From contig CAYGRE010000003.1 of assembly GCA_964352215.1 (NCBI GenBank), positions 1 to 64,000 on the forward strand: DNA of 64,000 nt. Direction: 5' to 3'. The stretch comes from CAWUKT01 sp964352215. GTDB taxonomy: Bacteria > Bacteroidota > Bacteroidia > J057 > JADKCL01. Under the pieces are notes generated by a model. The model saw only the letters and a list, made by a program, of their open reading frames with translations. It had not been told where the DNA came from and searched no databases. Shown one piece after another: positions 16,120 to 25,373 of this stretch; the first letter of the stretch is position 1; every line of letters begins with the position of its first letter. A program made the position numbers and the translations under genes.

Positions 16120-17541
16120 ATGCGATTCAACCTCTTCTTTTTACAAGCGAGTGTACCGGGGCACGGTGAAGTGCTTCCAGAAGGTGATGGCTACGGTTTG
16201 GCAGCCTGGCTCAACCTGGGATTGCTGGCCCTCATGATCCTGGCCCTGGCCCTGGAGCAAAAAATACACGCTCACAAGTCGATCATCACCGGCCTGGCGG
16301 CTATGGTGGCCCTGATCATGGGAGAAGCTCTGGGAGTATTGCCAAGTCTGGACGACCAGGAGGGGCATGTCCCTTTCTTCATCGAGTTTATCGACTGGGG
16401 GGTGATTGCGATCATCCTCGGCTCCAGTCTCTTCGTCGAAGTCGCCTCCAAATCGGGCATTTTTGCCTGGCTGGCCATCAAGATCACCAAAGCCACCCAG
16501 GGGGACCCCTTCAAACTGCTGGCATCCTACGCCATGATGACAGTCCTCTTTTCCGCCTTGTTGAACAACGTGACCGCCATGATTATTGTGGGCTCGCTGA
16601 CCGTCGTATCCCTGGACAAGCTCAACAAGCGCGACCTGCTATTGGGCTTCCTGCTCTGCGAAGGACTGTTAACCAATATCGGTGGCCTCCTCACCCTGAT
16701 CTCCTCGGTTCCCAATATCATCGTTGGTAATGCGGCCGGGATCACCTTTGCTGAATTCTTCTATGTATCTGCGCCTTATGTAGTTATCGCAACCATTGTG
16801 ACTATTTTCATGGCCGCTTATATGTTCAAGATCAAACGGCTGAAGACGGACATTGAAAAGGCCCAAGCCGCCCGACTCATCTCCGCCTTTGACGAGAACG
16901 ATGCGATTCCCTCAAGGGCCTTCTTCATCAATTCCTGGATTCTCTTTGGATTGTTCATCGCAGCCATGGCGACTACGGATATGATTCCTTATTTACGCGA
17001 TCTGGGAATCGGATTTGTGGCAGTTGCCTTTGGCCTGATCATTATGATCCGGGAAAAAAGCAGTACGGATAAAATTTACGCTCAGATGGATTGGGACCTC
17101 CTGTTCTTCTTTGCCTTTCTCTTTGTGGTGATTGGGGTTATGGAACATGCCCAGGTACTGGACATGATTGGAGGCCTCGTCACCGGATTGATTGATTTGG
17201 GAGATGGGCCGGGTCAAATTACCATGTTGTGGTCAAGTGCAGCGGCGAGTTCCGTCACCGACAATATACCCTTGGCAGCGATGTTGGCCAAATCGGTGGA
17301 ACCGATTGCGGCTGCCGATCCTGCCTTCCCCACCAATTACTGGTGGGCCATCATTTACGGTGCAAATCTGGGGGGCAATATTACCCCGATCGGTTCGGCC
17401 AGTACCGTGGTTGCCGTAACTGTGATGGCCAAAAACCAGATCAAGATGGGATTTGTGGACTTTATCAAGCGGGCCATTCTGTTTGCATTGGTGCAATTGA
17501 TTCTTGCCAGTGGGTACGTGTATTTGCTGGGCGTGATATAA
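16120..17541 (+). CDS. NhaD-type sodium/proton antiporter (ion transporter superfamily)
   Basis: Inner-membrane protein of 473 residues with about 11-13 helices, of the ArsB/NhaD/CitM ion transporter superfamily. Diagnostic stretches are VIAIILGSSLFVEVASKSGIFAWLAIK, FSALLNNVTAMIIVGSLT in the first repeat and SSVTDNIPLAAMLAKS plus GANLGGNITPIGSAST in the second. These inverted-repeat hairpins form the ion site. NhaD proteins expel Na+ or Li+ in exchange for H+, which fits a marine organism; arsenite or dicarboxylate transport cannot be excluded. It is the third gene of a likely operon with the DUF72 and stress-protein-like genes, closed by a terminator. Confidence 0.85.
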   Translation: MRFNLFFLQASVPGHGEVLPEGDGYGLAAWLNLGLLALMILALALEQKIHAHKSIITGLAAMVALIMGEALGVLPSLDDQEGHVPFFIEFIDWGVIAIILGSSLFVEVASKSGIFAWLAIKITKATQGDPFKLLASYAMMTVLFSALLNNVTAMIIVGSLTVVSLDKLNKRDLLLGFLLCEGLLTNIGGLLTLISSVPNIIVGNAAGITFAEFFYVSAPYVVIATIVTIFMAAYMFKIKRLKTDIEKAQAARLISAFDENDAIPSRAFFINSWILFGLFIAAMATTDMIPYLRDLGIGFVAVAFGLIIMIREKSSTDKIYAQMDWDLLFFFAFLFVVIGVMEHAQVLDMIGGLVTGLIDLGDGPGQITMLWSSAAASSVTDNIPLAAMLAKSVEPIAAADPAFPTNYWWAIIYGANLGGNITPIGSASTVVAVTVMAKNQIKMGFVDFIKRAILFALVQLILASGYVYLLGVI

Positions 17542-17568
17542 AGTTATACGCGAACGATAAGTATTAAT

Positions 17569-17609
17569 GGGAAGGTGTCAAATCCAAATTGGCATCTTCC
17601 CTTTTTTTT
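17569..17609 (+). terminator. Rho-independent terminator after the antiporter
   Basis: A 13-bp stem with two G-U pairs (GGGAAGGTGTCAA with its partner ending CTTCCC) is followed by an uninterrupted run of eight T. It lies 28 bp after the antiporter stop codon. Confidence 0.85.
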
Positions 17610-17687
17610 AGGGAATGCTCAGCTGAGAGGCTTTTCTCAACAAGAGATTTTACCCGATATGAAGTTCAGATAATCGAATTGGGAAAC

Positions 17688-18374
17688 CTATTTCTGTTTG
17701 AATAAAGTCCTCGTCTTGCCCTTGTGAAAGCCATAACGCCGGGTACCCACCCGGTAACGTAGCATAATGGTCGGTTCAATGGCAATGCTGCGAAACGGGA
17801 AACTGGTCAGGCCAATTCCGGAATAATAATTTCTTTCTGCTATCCGCTCCCGGTTGCTCCAGATAGGGGTTCCTATCTGCAAACCAAAGTCGAGAAGAAA
17901 ACGCTGGAAAATGGTCTTTTTCTCAAATGGATTCCAGGTGTAGCCCAGTCGAATTGCTCCACTGATCACATGCAAATCCTGGTCGATCCGCACCAGGCTA
18001 CCGGAAGTGTCGCAGATACCAGTAACTGCACTTTCATGGTGGTTGGTATAGACCGCGAGCAACTCCCAGTACAGGTGGCTGCTGTGGTTATTGGTGGTGA
18101 GATCATTGCGGGCTCCGGCACGAATGTGCCAACCTCCACTTTTCAAATTGTCAATGCAGTCTTTGGTCTTTTGGGGAAAGTAGGTCCGGCCATCCAATGT
18201 ATATCCTGCACTTACTGAAGCTGCGATCCAATCCTCACTGTGGGGGTAGTAGTAAAATTGTAAATCAGCCGTACGCCCCCATAAAGGGCCAATATTGGGG
18301 CCAACATAGAGCTGGGCCTGACCAAACAAGCCCAACAACATCAAGCAAAGGAAGACGGAAGCAGCACGCATCAT
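17688..18374 (-). CDS. Secreted, probable outer-membrane beta-barrel protein
   Basis: Protein of 228 residues with a signal peptide (MMRAASVFLCLMLLGLFGQAQ) followed by alternating amphipathic strands. These are rich in Tyr, Gly and aromatic residues (SAGYTLDGRTYF, WELLAVYTNHHES, IRLGYTWNPFEK, MLRYRVGTRRYG), consistent with an 8- to 10-strand outer-membrane barrel. The Met at 18374 is preferred over the frame's upstream Met at 18401 because it begins the signal peptide with a basic residue. I recognise no specific family; a generic outer-membrane protein is the best description. Confidence 0.55.
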   Translation of the reverse strand: MMRAASVFLCLMLLGLFGQAQLYVGPNIGPLWGRTADLQFYYYPHSEDWIAASVSAGYTLDGRTYFPQKTKDCIDNLKSGGWHIRAGARNDLTTNNHSSHLYWELLAVYTNHHESAVTGICDTSGSLVRIDQDLHVISGAIRLGYTWNPFEKKTIFQRFLLDFGLQIGTPIWSNRERIAERNYYSGIGLTSFPFRSIAIEPTIMLRYRVGTRRYGFHKGKTRTLFKQK

Positions 18375-18454
18375 ATCAAAGGTAATAAAAATAGGTAGCA
18401 TGGACTTTCCCCCCTTTTAAGTAGTTTTGTATCGGAATTAAATGATTGAACGCT

Positions 18455-19681
18455 ATGCCGCGAATTTCTGACCGGGGTAATGAAATGCCCCAATCGCCTA
18501 TCCGTAAGTTGGTCCCCTTTTCAGAAGCTGCCAAGGCCAGGGGTACACATGTATACCACCTGAACATTGGCCAGCCAGACATTGAGACCCCTCCTTCTTT
18601 CTTTGAGGCGATCCGCAACATGGACATGAAAGTGCTTGAATACAGCCATTCTGCCGGGATAGAGTCTGTACGCAAGAAGTTCATTGAATACTACGCCAAC
18701 CACAATATTGAGCTCAATCTGAACCAGTTACTGGTCACTACCGGAGGGTCCGAAGCTCTGGCATTTGCCTTTATGAGTTGTCTGGATGCGGGTGATGAGG
18801 TCATTGTTCCAGAGCCTTTCTACGCGAATTACAATGGCTTTTCTGTAGCTTCGGGCACCAAGATTGTCCCGCTTACTACCCGACTGGAAGAGAACTTTGA
18901 TCTCCCTGAGATTTCCGAATTCGAAGCTGTGATCACCGACCGCACCCGTGCGATTCTGATCTGCAATCCCAGCAATCCTACGGGCAAGCTTTACTCAAAG
19001 GAAGCCCTGGAAAAGTTGAGCGAGGTCGTCAAAAAGCACAACCTTTATTTGTTTGTGGACGAAGTCTACCGGGAGTTTGTTTACGATGGGAAGAAGCACT
19101 TTTCGGCTTTGAACCTGAAGGGCATCGAGCAGAATGTGGTGGTCATCGACTCCGTTTCCAAGCGTTATTCAGCGTGTGGAGCCCGGATAGGAACCATCGT
19201 TTCTTACAATACCGAGGTCATTTCAACCGCACTCAAATTTGCCCAGGCCCGTTTGTCTCCGCCTTCCGTAGAACAGATCGGGGTAGAGGCAATGATCGAT
19301 ACCCCGGCCAGCTACTTCGAAAAAGTCAATACCGAATACGCCTCCCGGCGCAATACCCTTGATGCCAGCCTCCGGGCCATGCCCGGAGTGGTCGTGCCGG
19401 AAGCCAACGGCGCCTTTTACATGACGGTACGCCTCCCGGTGGACGACACCGAGAATTTCTGCCGCTGGATCCTCGAAGACTTCGAGTACAGGGGTGCCAC
19501 GGTGATGATGGCTCCCGCCTCCGGGTTTTATGCCACTCCCGGCCTGGGCCGGGACGAAGTCCGGATTGCCTATGTCCTCAACGAGGAGGCCCTGAAGAAA
19601 GCCATGACCTGCTTGGCAGAAGCTCTGAAAGCATATCCGGGCAATACGTTGCACACCCTGGAAGCCAGCCAAAGCCACTGA
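18455..19681 (+). CDS. PLP-dependent aminotransferase, class I/II
   Basis: Fold-type I aminotransferase of 408 residues, of the aspartate aminotransferase-like group. The substrate strap is HLNIGQPDIETPP, the PLP-phosphate-binding region is TTGGSEALAFAF, and the conserved NPSNPTGKLYS lies near 180. The Schiff-base Lys is in SVSKRYSACGARIG. It interconverts an amino acid and its 2-oxo acid; aspartate or an aromatic amino acid is likely but not decidable. ATG 18455 is used rather than a TTG three codons earlier. The hemW-like gene starts 4 bp after the stop, so they are likely co-transcribed. Confidence 0.92.
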   Translation: MPRISDRGNEMPQSPIRKLVPFSEAAKARGTHVYHLNIGQPDIETPPSFFEAIRNMDMKVLEYSHSAGIESVRKKFIEYYANHNIELNLNQLLVTTGGSEALAFAFMSCLDAGDEVIVPEPFYANYNGFSVASGTKIVPLTTRLEENFDLPEISEFEAVITDRTRAILICNPSNPTGKLYSKEALEKLSEVVKKHNLYLFVDEVYREFVYDGKKHFSALNLKGIEQNVVVIDSVSKRYSACGARIGTIVSYNTEVISTALKFAQARLSPPSVEQIGVEAMIDTPASYFEKVNTEYASRRNTLDASLRAMPGVVVPEANGAFYMTVRLPVDDTENFCRWILEDFEYRGATVMMAPASGFYATPGLGRDEVRIAYVLNEEALKKAMTCLAEALKAYPGNTLHTLEASQSH

Positions 19682-19685
19682 TGCC

Positions 19686-20819
19686 ATGGCGGGCATCTAT
19701 GTCCACATTCCATTCTGTCGGAAAGCCTGCACCTACTGCGACTTCCACTTCTCCACCAACCTGAGCCGGCGGACCGATATGGTCCGGGCGATTGCCCAGG
19801 AAGCATCCTTACGCCGAGATTTCTTCGGGGATGATCGCCCCCTCGACACCCTGTACTTTGGCGGTGGGACACCCAGCCTGCTGGAAGCAGAAGATTGGGA
19901 ACTTCTATTGAGACAATTGCGCCAGGACTTCACCTTTCGGGACGGGTTTGAATTTACGGTAGAATGTAACCCAGATGATTTGGACCAGGAGCGGCTGGCT
20001 ATGCTGAAAGGGTTCGGGGTAAACCGGCTTTCCATCGGCGTGCAATCGTTTCGGGACCAGGATTTGGAGTTGATGAACCGGAGCCACCGGGCCGATCAAG
20101 CGGTGAATGCCATCCGTTGGGCCCGGGAGGCAGGTTTTGAGAACCTGACTGCAGACCTGATCTATGGAATTCCGGACCTGGACCTCGATGCCTGGCAAGA
20201 GAATGTGGTGCAAATGATCTCCTCAGGGGTCAACCATGTCTCCGCCTATGCCCTCACGGTGGAAGAACGAACCGTGCTGGCCAATCAGGTAACCAAAGGT
20301 TCAGTTGCCATTCCCGAGGATGAAGTCTTTGAAGCCCATTATTTCCTGCTGATTGACCTGTTAGAAGCAGCTGGTTTTGAGCACTACGAATTGTCCAATT
20401 TTTCCAAACCCGGCTACCGCTCCCGCCACAACTCATCCTATTGGAATGGGGCAGCTTATCTGGGGCTGGGGCCATCGGCGCATTCCTACAAAGTTCATAC
20501 CCGCTCCTGGAACCTGAGTAACAATGCCAAATATCTGCAACGCATGGAGGCGGGAGCGTCACCCATTGCGTCTTCCGAAGAACTGACCATCAAGGACCGC
20601 ACCAACGAATACCTGATGACGGCTTTGCGCTTGTCTGCCGGGGTTGATCTGGTCAGGCTCGCAGAAGAATTTGGCTATAATCTTGCGGAGCAGGAGGCTG
20701 GTCTCATCGAGGCTTATCGAAAAAGTGGGTTGTTGGTGAGAGAAGGCCAGATTTTGCGGCTTACCAAGAGTGGGAAATTACTCTCGAACGCTATCATCAG
20801 TGATTTTTTTCTGGATTGA
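19686..20819 (+). CDS. hemW: Radical SAM heme chaperone HemW
   Basis: Protein of 377 residues with the HemW radical SAM signature CRKACTYCDF (CxxxCxxC) at residues 10-17 and the YVHIPFC start typical of the family. FGGGTPSLLE and the VECNPDD strand bind SAM, followed by GVQSFRDQDL. The C-terminal HemN-like domain includes NSSYWNGAAYLGLGPSAHS. HemW binds heme and delivers it to membrane enzymes; it is often mis-annotated as oxygen-independent coproporphyrinogen oxidase, but it has the HemW Cys spacing and no HemN fourth cysteine. Confidence 0.93.
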   Translation: MAGIYVHIPFCRKACTYCDFHFSTNLSRRTDMVRAIAQEASLRRDFFGDDRPLDTLYFGGGTPSLLEAEDWELLLRQLRQDFTFRDGFEFTVECNPDDLDQERLAMLKGFGVNRLSIGVQSFRDQDLELMNRSHRADQAVNAIRWAREAGFENLTADLIYGIPDLDLDAWQENVVQMISSGVNHVSAYALTVEERTVLANQVTKGSVAIPEDEVFEAHYFLLIDLLEAAGFEHYELSNFSKPGYRSRHNSSYWNGAAYLGLGPSAHSYKVHTRSWNLSNNAKYLQRMEAGASPIASSEELTIKDRTNEYLMTALRLSAGVDLVRLAEEFGYNLAEQEAGLIEAYRKSGLLVREGQILRLTKSGKLLSNAIISDFFLD

Positions 20820-20940
20820 TTCAGGCGCAGACCAAATCCATTCAAGCACGAGGCGAATGTATTCGGGAACCGTTTTAAATTCGTTCCGTTTTCTCGAAAT
20901 CCGATCTGCCGCCACACCAGCCCCTGTTCAGATACCCACC

Positions 20941-21411
20941 TTACCCATGGCATTTCTTGTACTTCTTTGCACTTCCACAGGGGCATTGATCATTCCTTCC
21001 AATCTGAGGTTTTGCATGGGTGCCGTGGCTGTAACGCCAGCGGCCATCCTCTTTGAAGAACAGCGACCTCTCCCGGATACATTCTAATTTTCCGTGTTGT
21101 AAATACCAGGCTTGAAATTCGACTACCCCACGGTCATCTCCGGGTTCACCAGTTTCGGTATCGAGAATATCGAGGCGTTTCCAGTCGGCGGAGCGGGCAA
21201 ATTGGGCAATCCCATCCGGTTGGTGATCCATTCTGCGTGACTTGACCACGGTATCCACGAGGTAGGGGACCTTGGTCAGTGCATAAGCGGTATAGCGGGA
21301 ACGCATCAATTGCAAAGCCGTAAGAGGAAAGACACCTTTTTCGAGAAAAGGCTGACAGCATTGTCCATAGGGTTGACCGGAAGTACATGGACAGGGTGAT
21401 TCGGAAAGCAT
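20941..21411 (-). CDS. YchJ-family SEC-C motif protein
   Basis: Protein of 156 residues with two SEC-C-type zinc motifs, one at each end: PCPCTSGQPYGQCC near residues 6-19 and QCPCGSAKKYKKCHG at the C-terminus. Between them is the NTF2-like YchJ domain (LMRSRYTAYAL, then VEFQAWY). UPF0225/YchJ proteins are small metal-binding proteins of unknown role. The gene stands alone and is convergent with hemW. Confidence 0.9.
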   Translation of the reverse strand: MLSESPCPCTSGQPYGQCCQPFLEKGVFPLTALQLMRSRYTAYALTKVPYLVDTVVKSRRMDHQPDGIAQFARSADWKRLDILDTETGEPGDDRGVVEFQAWYLQHGKLECIRERSLFFKEDGRWRYSHGTHAKPQIGRNDQCPCGSAKKYKKCHG

Positions 21412-21474
21412 GGTACAAAATATAGAATTCAGGCTTCACACAAAATAGGTTTCAGGTCTCTTGAACAGGGTTCG

Positions 21475-22914
21475 TCAGACGCCCCGCAGAAATACCTGGA
21501 GATCATCTCCCCGCTGAAGGTCCAATTTTTTGCGGAGTCGTTTCCGGGCCTGCTGAATGGCTCCCTCAGTTACATTCCGGTGCGCAGCTATTTCTTTGAT
21601 CTGCATCCCAAGCCGGACCATGCCGCACAATTCAATCTCATATTGGGTCAGACCGGGGAAACGCTCCAATAATCTTGACCGAAATTCGGAATTCACCACA
21701 TCCACCTTGTCCTGGAAAAGGATGGAACTCGATTCTCCTTGTAGCTGAAGCATCATTTCATTGAGAATTTCCCTGATCTTTCCCCGGGTGATCTGTTCTG
21801 GCTTCAGGGTCTTTAGCCGTTCCCCCAATTGCTGGAGTAGCTCTCGTTTCCGCTGGTTGTCAAGGGCAAAATTGGTTAAGTCCTGATCTTTGAGGGAAAG
21901 GTTCAGCTCCAGATTTTCCTTGTCCAACCGCTCCCGCTCTACCTTTTCCAGCAGGTATTGGGCTTGCATGGTGTTAAGTTCAAGTTGCCTGCGGAACCTT
22001 TCCGAACGGTAACGATACCAGCGATAGGCCAAGAGCAGGATGAGCAAAAAGGTGACAATGCCGAAAGTGATCCAGATTCGGGTATAGCGGGCTTGCACCT
22101 TTAGATTCGCAACTTTAGCCCTTTCTTCATTGATTTTTAACCTTTGAATCTCTTGGTCTTTCCGGAAATCCCGTGCCTTCAGCAGCGCCTGGACATGGAA
22201 ACTCTTCTCAATATTTTTGCGCAGCTTATCTTCCAAGCTGTCCTTGAAAGCGCTGAATTCGTAAACGGACTGCTTAAGCAATGAGGCATCTTTCTTTTGT
22301 ATGGCATATTCGACCTGTTGCCTTAACCAATCCTCCTCCAACTCCTCCCGAAATTTGGGCAGTACAGATGGAAGCAATTTCCCAGCATCATCCAGTAAAG
22401 GCTTGGCCTTGGTCGGCTGACCAAGGTGCAAATGCATTTCTGCGGCTCCAACTTGAGCCTGTACCAACCCCGCTAATTTTCTCCCCCGGCGGTGTTGGTA
22501 GGTCTTAAGGTTTCGTTGGTAATAGGTCATGGCCTTTCCATACTGTCCCTTCCTTTTCGCCACCCGGGCGAGATTGTCACGAATACTGCCGGGAAACAGA
22601 GTGTCATTGGCCGGGTAGGTTTGGTAGTGGGTGAGGGCTTCCCCGAAATAAAAATCAGCGCTGTCTAAATCCCCTTTCTCAAGGTATAAAATGCCCATGT
22701 TGTTGAGCGGTGAGGCCACCCCGGAAGTATCTTTTGCCTCCCATCTCCCCTGGATTCCCCGCTGAAAATAATGGTACGATTCCCCCCATTCCCTGGCCTT
22801 CATATAAGCAATGCCCATTTCTGAGAGGAGATAGGTATAGTCAGCCCCATACAATCTGGGGAAAATCTCCAAGGAAGTTCTGAAGTGCTGAACAGAGAGG
22901 TCGTAAGCCTCCAT
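21475..22914 (-). CDS. TPR protein with C-terminal LuxR-like HTH, 5' end apparently lost
   Basis: From the ATG at 22914 this encodes 479 residues. TPR repeats fill the first 200 residues (SEMGIAYMKAREWGESYHYF, PLNNMGILYLEKGDLDSADFYF). A coiled coil comes next, then one membrane helix (IWITFGIVTFLLILLLAYRW), a second long coiled coil and a C-terminal helix-turn-helix (LTQYEIELCGMVRLGMQIKEIA, then VTEGAIQQARKRLRKKL). Bacteroidota proteins of this type normally begin with a signal peptide and further TPRs. Here the TPR sequence is already running at about 22950, with no signal peptide before it, and the next gene starts on the opposite strand at 23015. The gene therefore looks 5'-truncated; expression is uncertain. 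Confidence 0.7.
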   Translation of the reverse strand: MEAYDLSVQHFRTSLEIFPRLYGADYTYLLSEMGIAYMKAREWGESYHYFQRGIQGRWEAKDTSGVASPLNNMGILYLEKGDLDSADFYFGEALTHYQTYPANDTLFPGSIRDNLARVAKRKGQYGKAMTYYQRNLKTYQHRRGRKLAGLVQAQVGAAEMHLHLGQPTKAKPLLDDAGKLLPSVLPKFREELEEDWLRQQVEYAIQKKDASLLKQSVYEFSAFKDSLEDKLRKNIEKSFHVQALLKARDFRKDQEIQRLKINEERAKVANLKVQARYTRIWITFGIVTFLLILLLAYRWYRYRSERFRRQLELNTMQAQYLLEKVERERLDKENLELNLSLKDQDLTNFALDNQRKRELLQQLGERLKTLKPEQITRGKIREILNEMMLQLQGESSSILFQDKVDVVNSEFRSRLLERFPGLTQYEIELCGMVRLGMQIKEIAAHRNVTEGAIQQARKRLRKKLDLQRGDDLQVFLRGV

Positions 22915-23014
22915 TTTGCGAAATATCCGCCCAAGGATTAAATGCAGTTGTAAGGTGAGAATTTTTAAGAGAGAAAATAGCCCGCAATTTTTGAATGCCC
23001 AACTCCATTCTATT

Positions 23015-24409
23015 ATGAAAACCCACGTCGAAGAAAAAGCTGGCCAGGAACAAGGCCAATCAGAAGTTGGCCTTGCCATGGCACCTCCGCCTTTTCAATT
23101 GGTTTCCTCCCCCATTGATCCTCCTGCTGATCCAGGTGGAGATGCCCCGATTCAACGGGTGTTAGGGGAAGAAGAAATGGAAGTCTTTACTGAATTCGGA
23201 CACAGTCACCGCAACCCGGATTTGAATCCGGACGAAGTAGGGGAAGACGATGGGGGAATTCACCATATTGACAGTGTAGAGGAAGGCGCAAGGCCAGAGG
23301 ATGCACCAGTGGTCAATGAATTCCGGGTCAGTTTCCACAAGCTCCACAGTGCCAAGCTGCTCCTGGAGCAAGATTTCCCCGATATTTATGCCACTCTGGA
23401 AGAGGATCATGGGTTTGATGTCGCCAAGGAATTGTCTGATATGGCCGCTGATGTAAAGACGGCATCCAAGAATTATAAGAAGAAGGTCAAGGACATGGCC
23501 ACCGATACCTCCATTGCTGACCTCAAGGAAGAATATCGGGGAATTCTGTTGGGCTTCGGGGATCGGGCAATGGCCCGTGCTGAGGAACTGCGTCGAATCA
23601 TCAGTGATCAATCCGGAGAAGAGTTAGAAATGGATGCTATGCACAGTGCGGGAACGGAAATCTGGCGGGACAAATGGCACCGGATCATCATGGCCGTGAA
23701 TACTGTTCTCCACAAGCGCTGGCCTTTCTGGAAAAGCAGGCTGGAGACCTGGACCGAACAAAAAAGAGTGGAACTGGGGCAGGATTACCTCGATCCCGCA
23801 GGAATTCTGGGGCTTGATTACATCGGGTCGTTGGCCAAAGGTTACAAAGGGCCTCCCAAACAGGCGGTTCGTTTCATGCCGGAACGCTTTGATGTTGATG
23901 CTAACCTGAGCGCCCCACCCCTTGCTGCTTATGCCATCATGGAGGAAGGTGCTATGGTAGACCGGGGCAGGATTTGGAGTAAGGATGCCGGTATACAAGT
24001 GATCATTGATATGGAGGAAGATATCCAGGCACACCTTGTGGATGCTGGATTGGAAGAAATGGGTATGGCCAGAGACGAACCCTTTGAAGCTGTGATCGAT
24101 ACAACCAATTTGGATTCCCTCCCCGATGACGTTGGTGCAGATGGAGCCCTTGCAGTCGGTAGAATTGCTGAATTCACACAGAAAATCCGTGACCTGATCT
24201 TCTGGCAACGCCATGAGGATATGGACACCTTCACTCGGATGGCGATTGATCTGGAGGCCGCAGGACTTGCGGTCAGGGATGAGGATGGGCACGTGACCCT
24301 AAAGGACAACGATGAAGAAGCTGGTGAATACGCCTACGATCAAAAAGATATTTTAAGATTCATCAGCATTCTTCGTGGCTACGGACTTGACCCTTTGGAA
24401 GCAACATGA
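23015..24409 (+). CDS. Unknown protein with contractile-injection cargo-type leader
   Basis: Protein of 464 residues, no family recognised for the body. The N-terminal 50 residues (MKTHVEEKAGQEQ, then PPPFQLVSS and DAPIQRV) resemble the low-complexity leader of Bacteroidota proteins encoded with extracellular contractile injection systems (eCIS), where Phe-Gln-Leu and Gln-Arg motifs recur. The acidic, mainly helical body contains a Trp-rich stretch (EIWRDKWHRIIMAVNTVLHKRWPF split by charged residues) and no catalytic motif I can name. ATG 23015 was chosen because the MKTH start is typical of these leaders. The LRR gene follows after 19 bp. No eCIS structural gene is in the window. Confidence 0.6.
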   Translation: MKTHVEEKAGQEQGQSEVGLAMAPPPFQLVSSPIDPPADPGGDAPIQRVLGEEEMEVFTEFGHSHRNPDLNPDEVGEDDGGIHHIDSVEEGARPEDAPVVNEFRVSFHKLHSAKLLLEQDFPDIYATLEEDHGFDVAKELSDMAADVKTASKNYKKKVKDMATDTSIADLKEEYRGILLGFGDRAMARAEELRRIISDQSGEELEMDAMHSAGTEIWRDKWHRIIMAVNTVLHKRWPFWKSRLETWTEQKRVELGQDYLDPAGILGLDYIGSLAKGYKGPPKQAVRFMPERFDVDANLSAPPLAAYAIMEEGAMVDRGRIWSKDAGIQVIIDMEEDIQAHLVDAGLEEMGMARDEPFEAVIDTTNLDSLPDDVGADGALAVGRIAEFTQKIRDLIFWQRHEDMDTFTRMAIDLEAAGLAVRDEDGHVTLKDNDEEAGEYAYDQKDILRFISILRGYGLDPLEAT

Positions 24410-24428
24410 GTTTCTTAAATTAGGGGTT

Positions 24429-25277
24429 ATGAAATCTTCTTCCATAACCGAGCCGATGCAGGCCTATGCTTCCAAAGCAGACTGGCAAACGGCTGACCCG
24501 GCATTTTGCAGAAATATACTGGAGCAGGTCCGCTCAGGAGAGCCGGGAGAAGCGGCCTGGCAAATGGTCGTGGATTTGTTGGGTGCTTGGCCTGAGGTGG
24601 AAGAGGTTTCCGCCTGGGTCCGGGACCTGGAACCGGATTTGCTGAAGTGGCCCTGGCAGATCAGAACTGCACAACTGGGGCAGAATGCATTCAGGAATGG
24701 CAAACTGGACGTTTATCGGTTGGTTGGCTACCTCTATATCAGCAAGATCGAAGATACCTTCGGGCAAAAATTAAGGCGTTGGGCCGCAAACCCGCATTGG
24801 GTGAATTTACGAGGCTTGCACTTTTTTCAGGTCGAAACCGATCCACAATACCTGGCCGAGTTGACCGCGAGCCCTTACCTTCAGGGGTTGGAGATGCTCA
24901 GCTTCCAGGTCGTGGACCATCTTCGGGGAGGGCTTGACCTCATCTTTGCCGAAGGAAGATTGCCTCACCTACGGGACCTGCGCCTGCGGGGTCTGGACTT
25001 GACCAATGATGATTTTCAAACCCTTCTGTCCCTGCCCATCTGCCAGCAAATTGAATCTCTGGACTTGAGAGGCAACCTGATCTCCCCGGATGAACTGGAG
25101 CAACTCTTCGATGAAAAACTATTTCCAGAACTCAAGGTGCTGGACTTAGGTAGTTGGAGTGTTCAGTCAGGCCCCTTGCTGGAATTGCTGGAATCAAAGC
25201 GCCTGCCCAATTTGGAGGAAGTTCGGATAGGGGATACACCTGCTTCAGACCAATTGGGACCTGTTTGGTGGCGTTGA
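24429..25277 (+). CDS. Leucine-rich-repeat protein
   Basis: Protein of 282 residues. The first half is helical with Trp and acidic residues. From about residue 145 onwards there are leucine-rich repeats: LRGLHFFQVETDPQYL, LEMLSFQVVDHL, LRDLRLRGLDLTNDDF, IESLDLRGNLISPDEL, LKVLDLGSWSVQSGPL. No signal peptide is present, so it is probably cytosolic. It resembles TIGR02996/STM4015-like bacterial LRR proteins. It starts 19 bp after the cargo-like gene, suggesting an operon; a partner or immunity role is a guess. ATG 24429 is used because the frame's upstream start at 24375 lies inside the preceding gene. Confidence 0.6.
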   Translation: MKSSSITEPMQAYASKADWQTADPAFCRNILEQVRSGEPGEAAWQMVVDLLGAWPEVEEVSAWVRDLEPDLLKWPWQIRTAQLGQNAFRNGKLDVYRLVGYLYISKIEDTFGQKLRRWAANPHWVNLRGLHFFQVETDPQYLAELTASPYLQGLEMLSFQVVDHLRGGLDLIFAEGRLPHLRDLRLRGLDLTNDDFQTLLSLPICQQIESLDLRGNLISPDELEQLFDEKLFPELKVLDLGSWSVQSGPLLELLESKRLPNLEEVRIGDTPASDQLGPVWWR

Positions 25278-25373
25278 GTGAAGCGCATTTTTGGGATAGA
25301 AACCTTGGGCAGAAATCAGAATGTTTTATCTTGCCACTTAGTTGGCCATTGAGTCGTACAAAACAACCTTATT

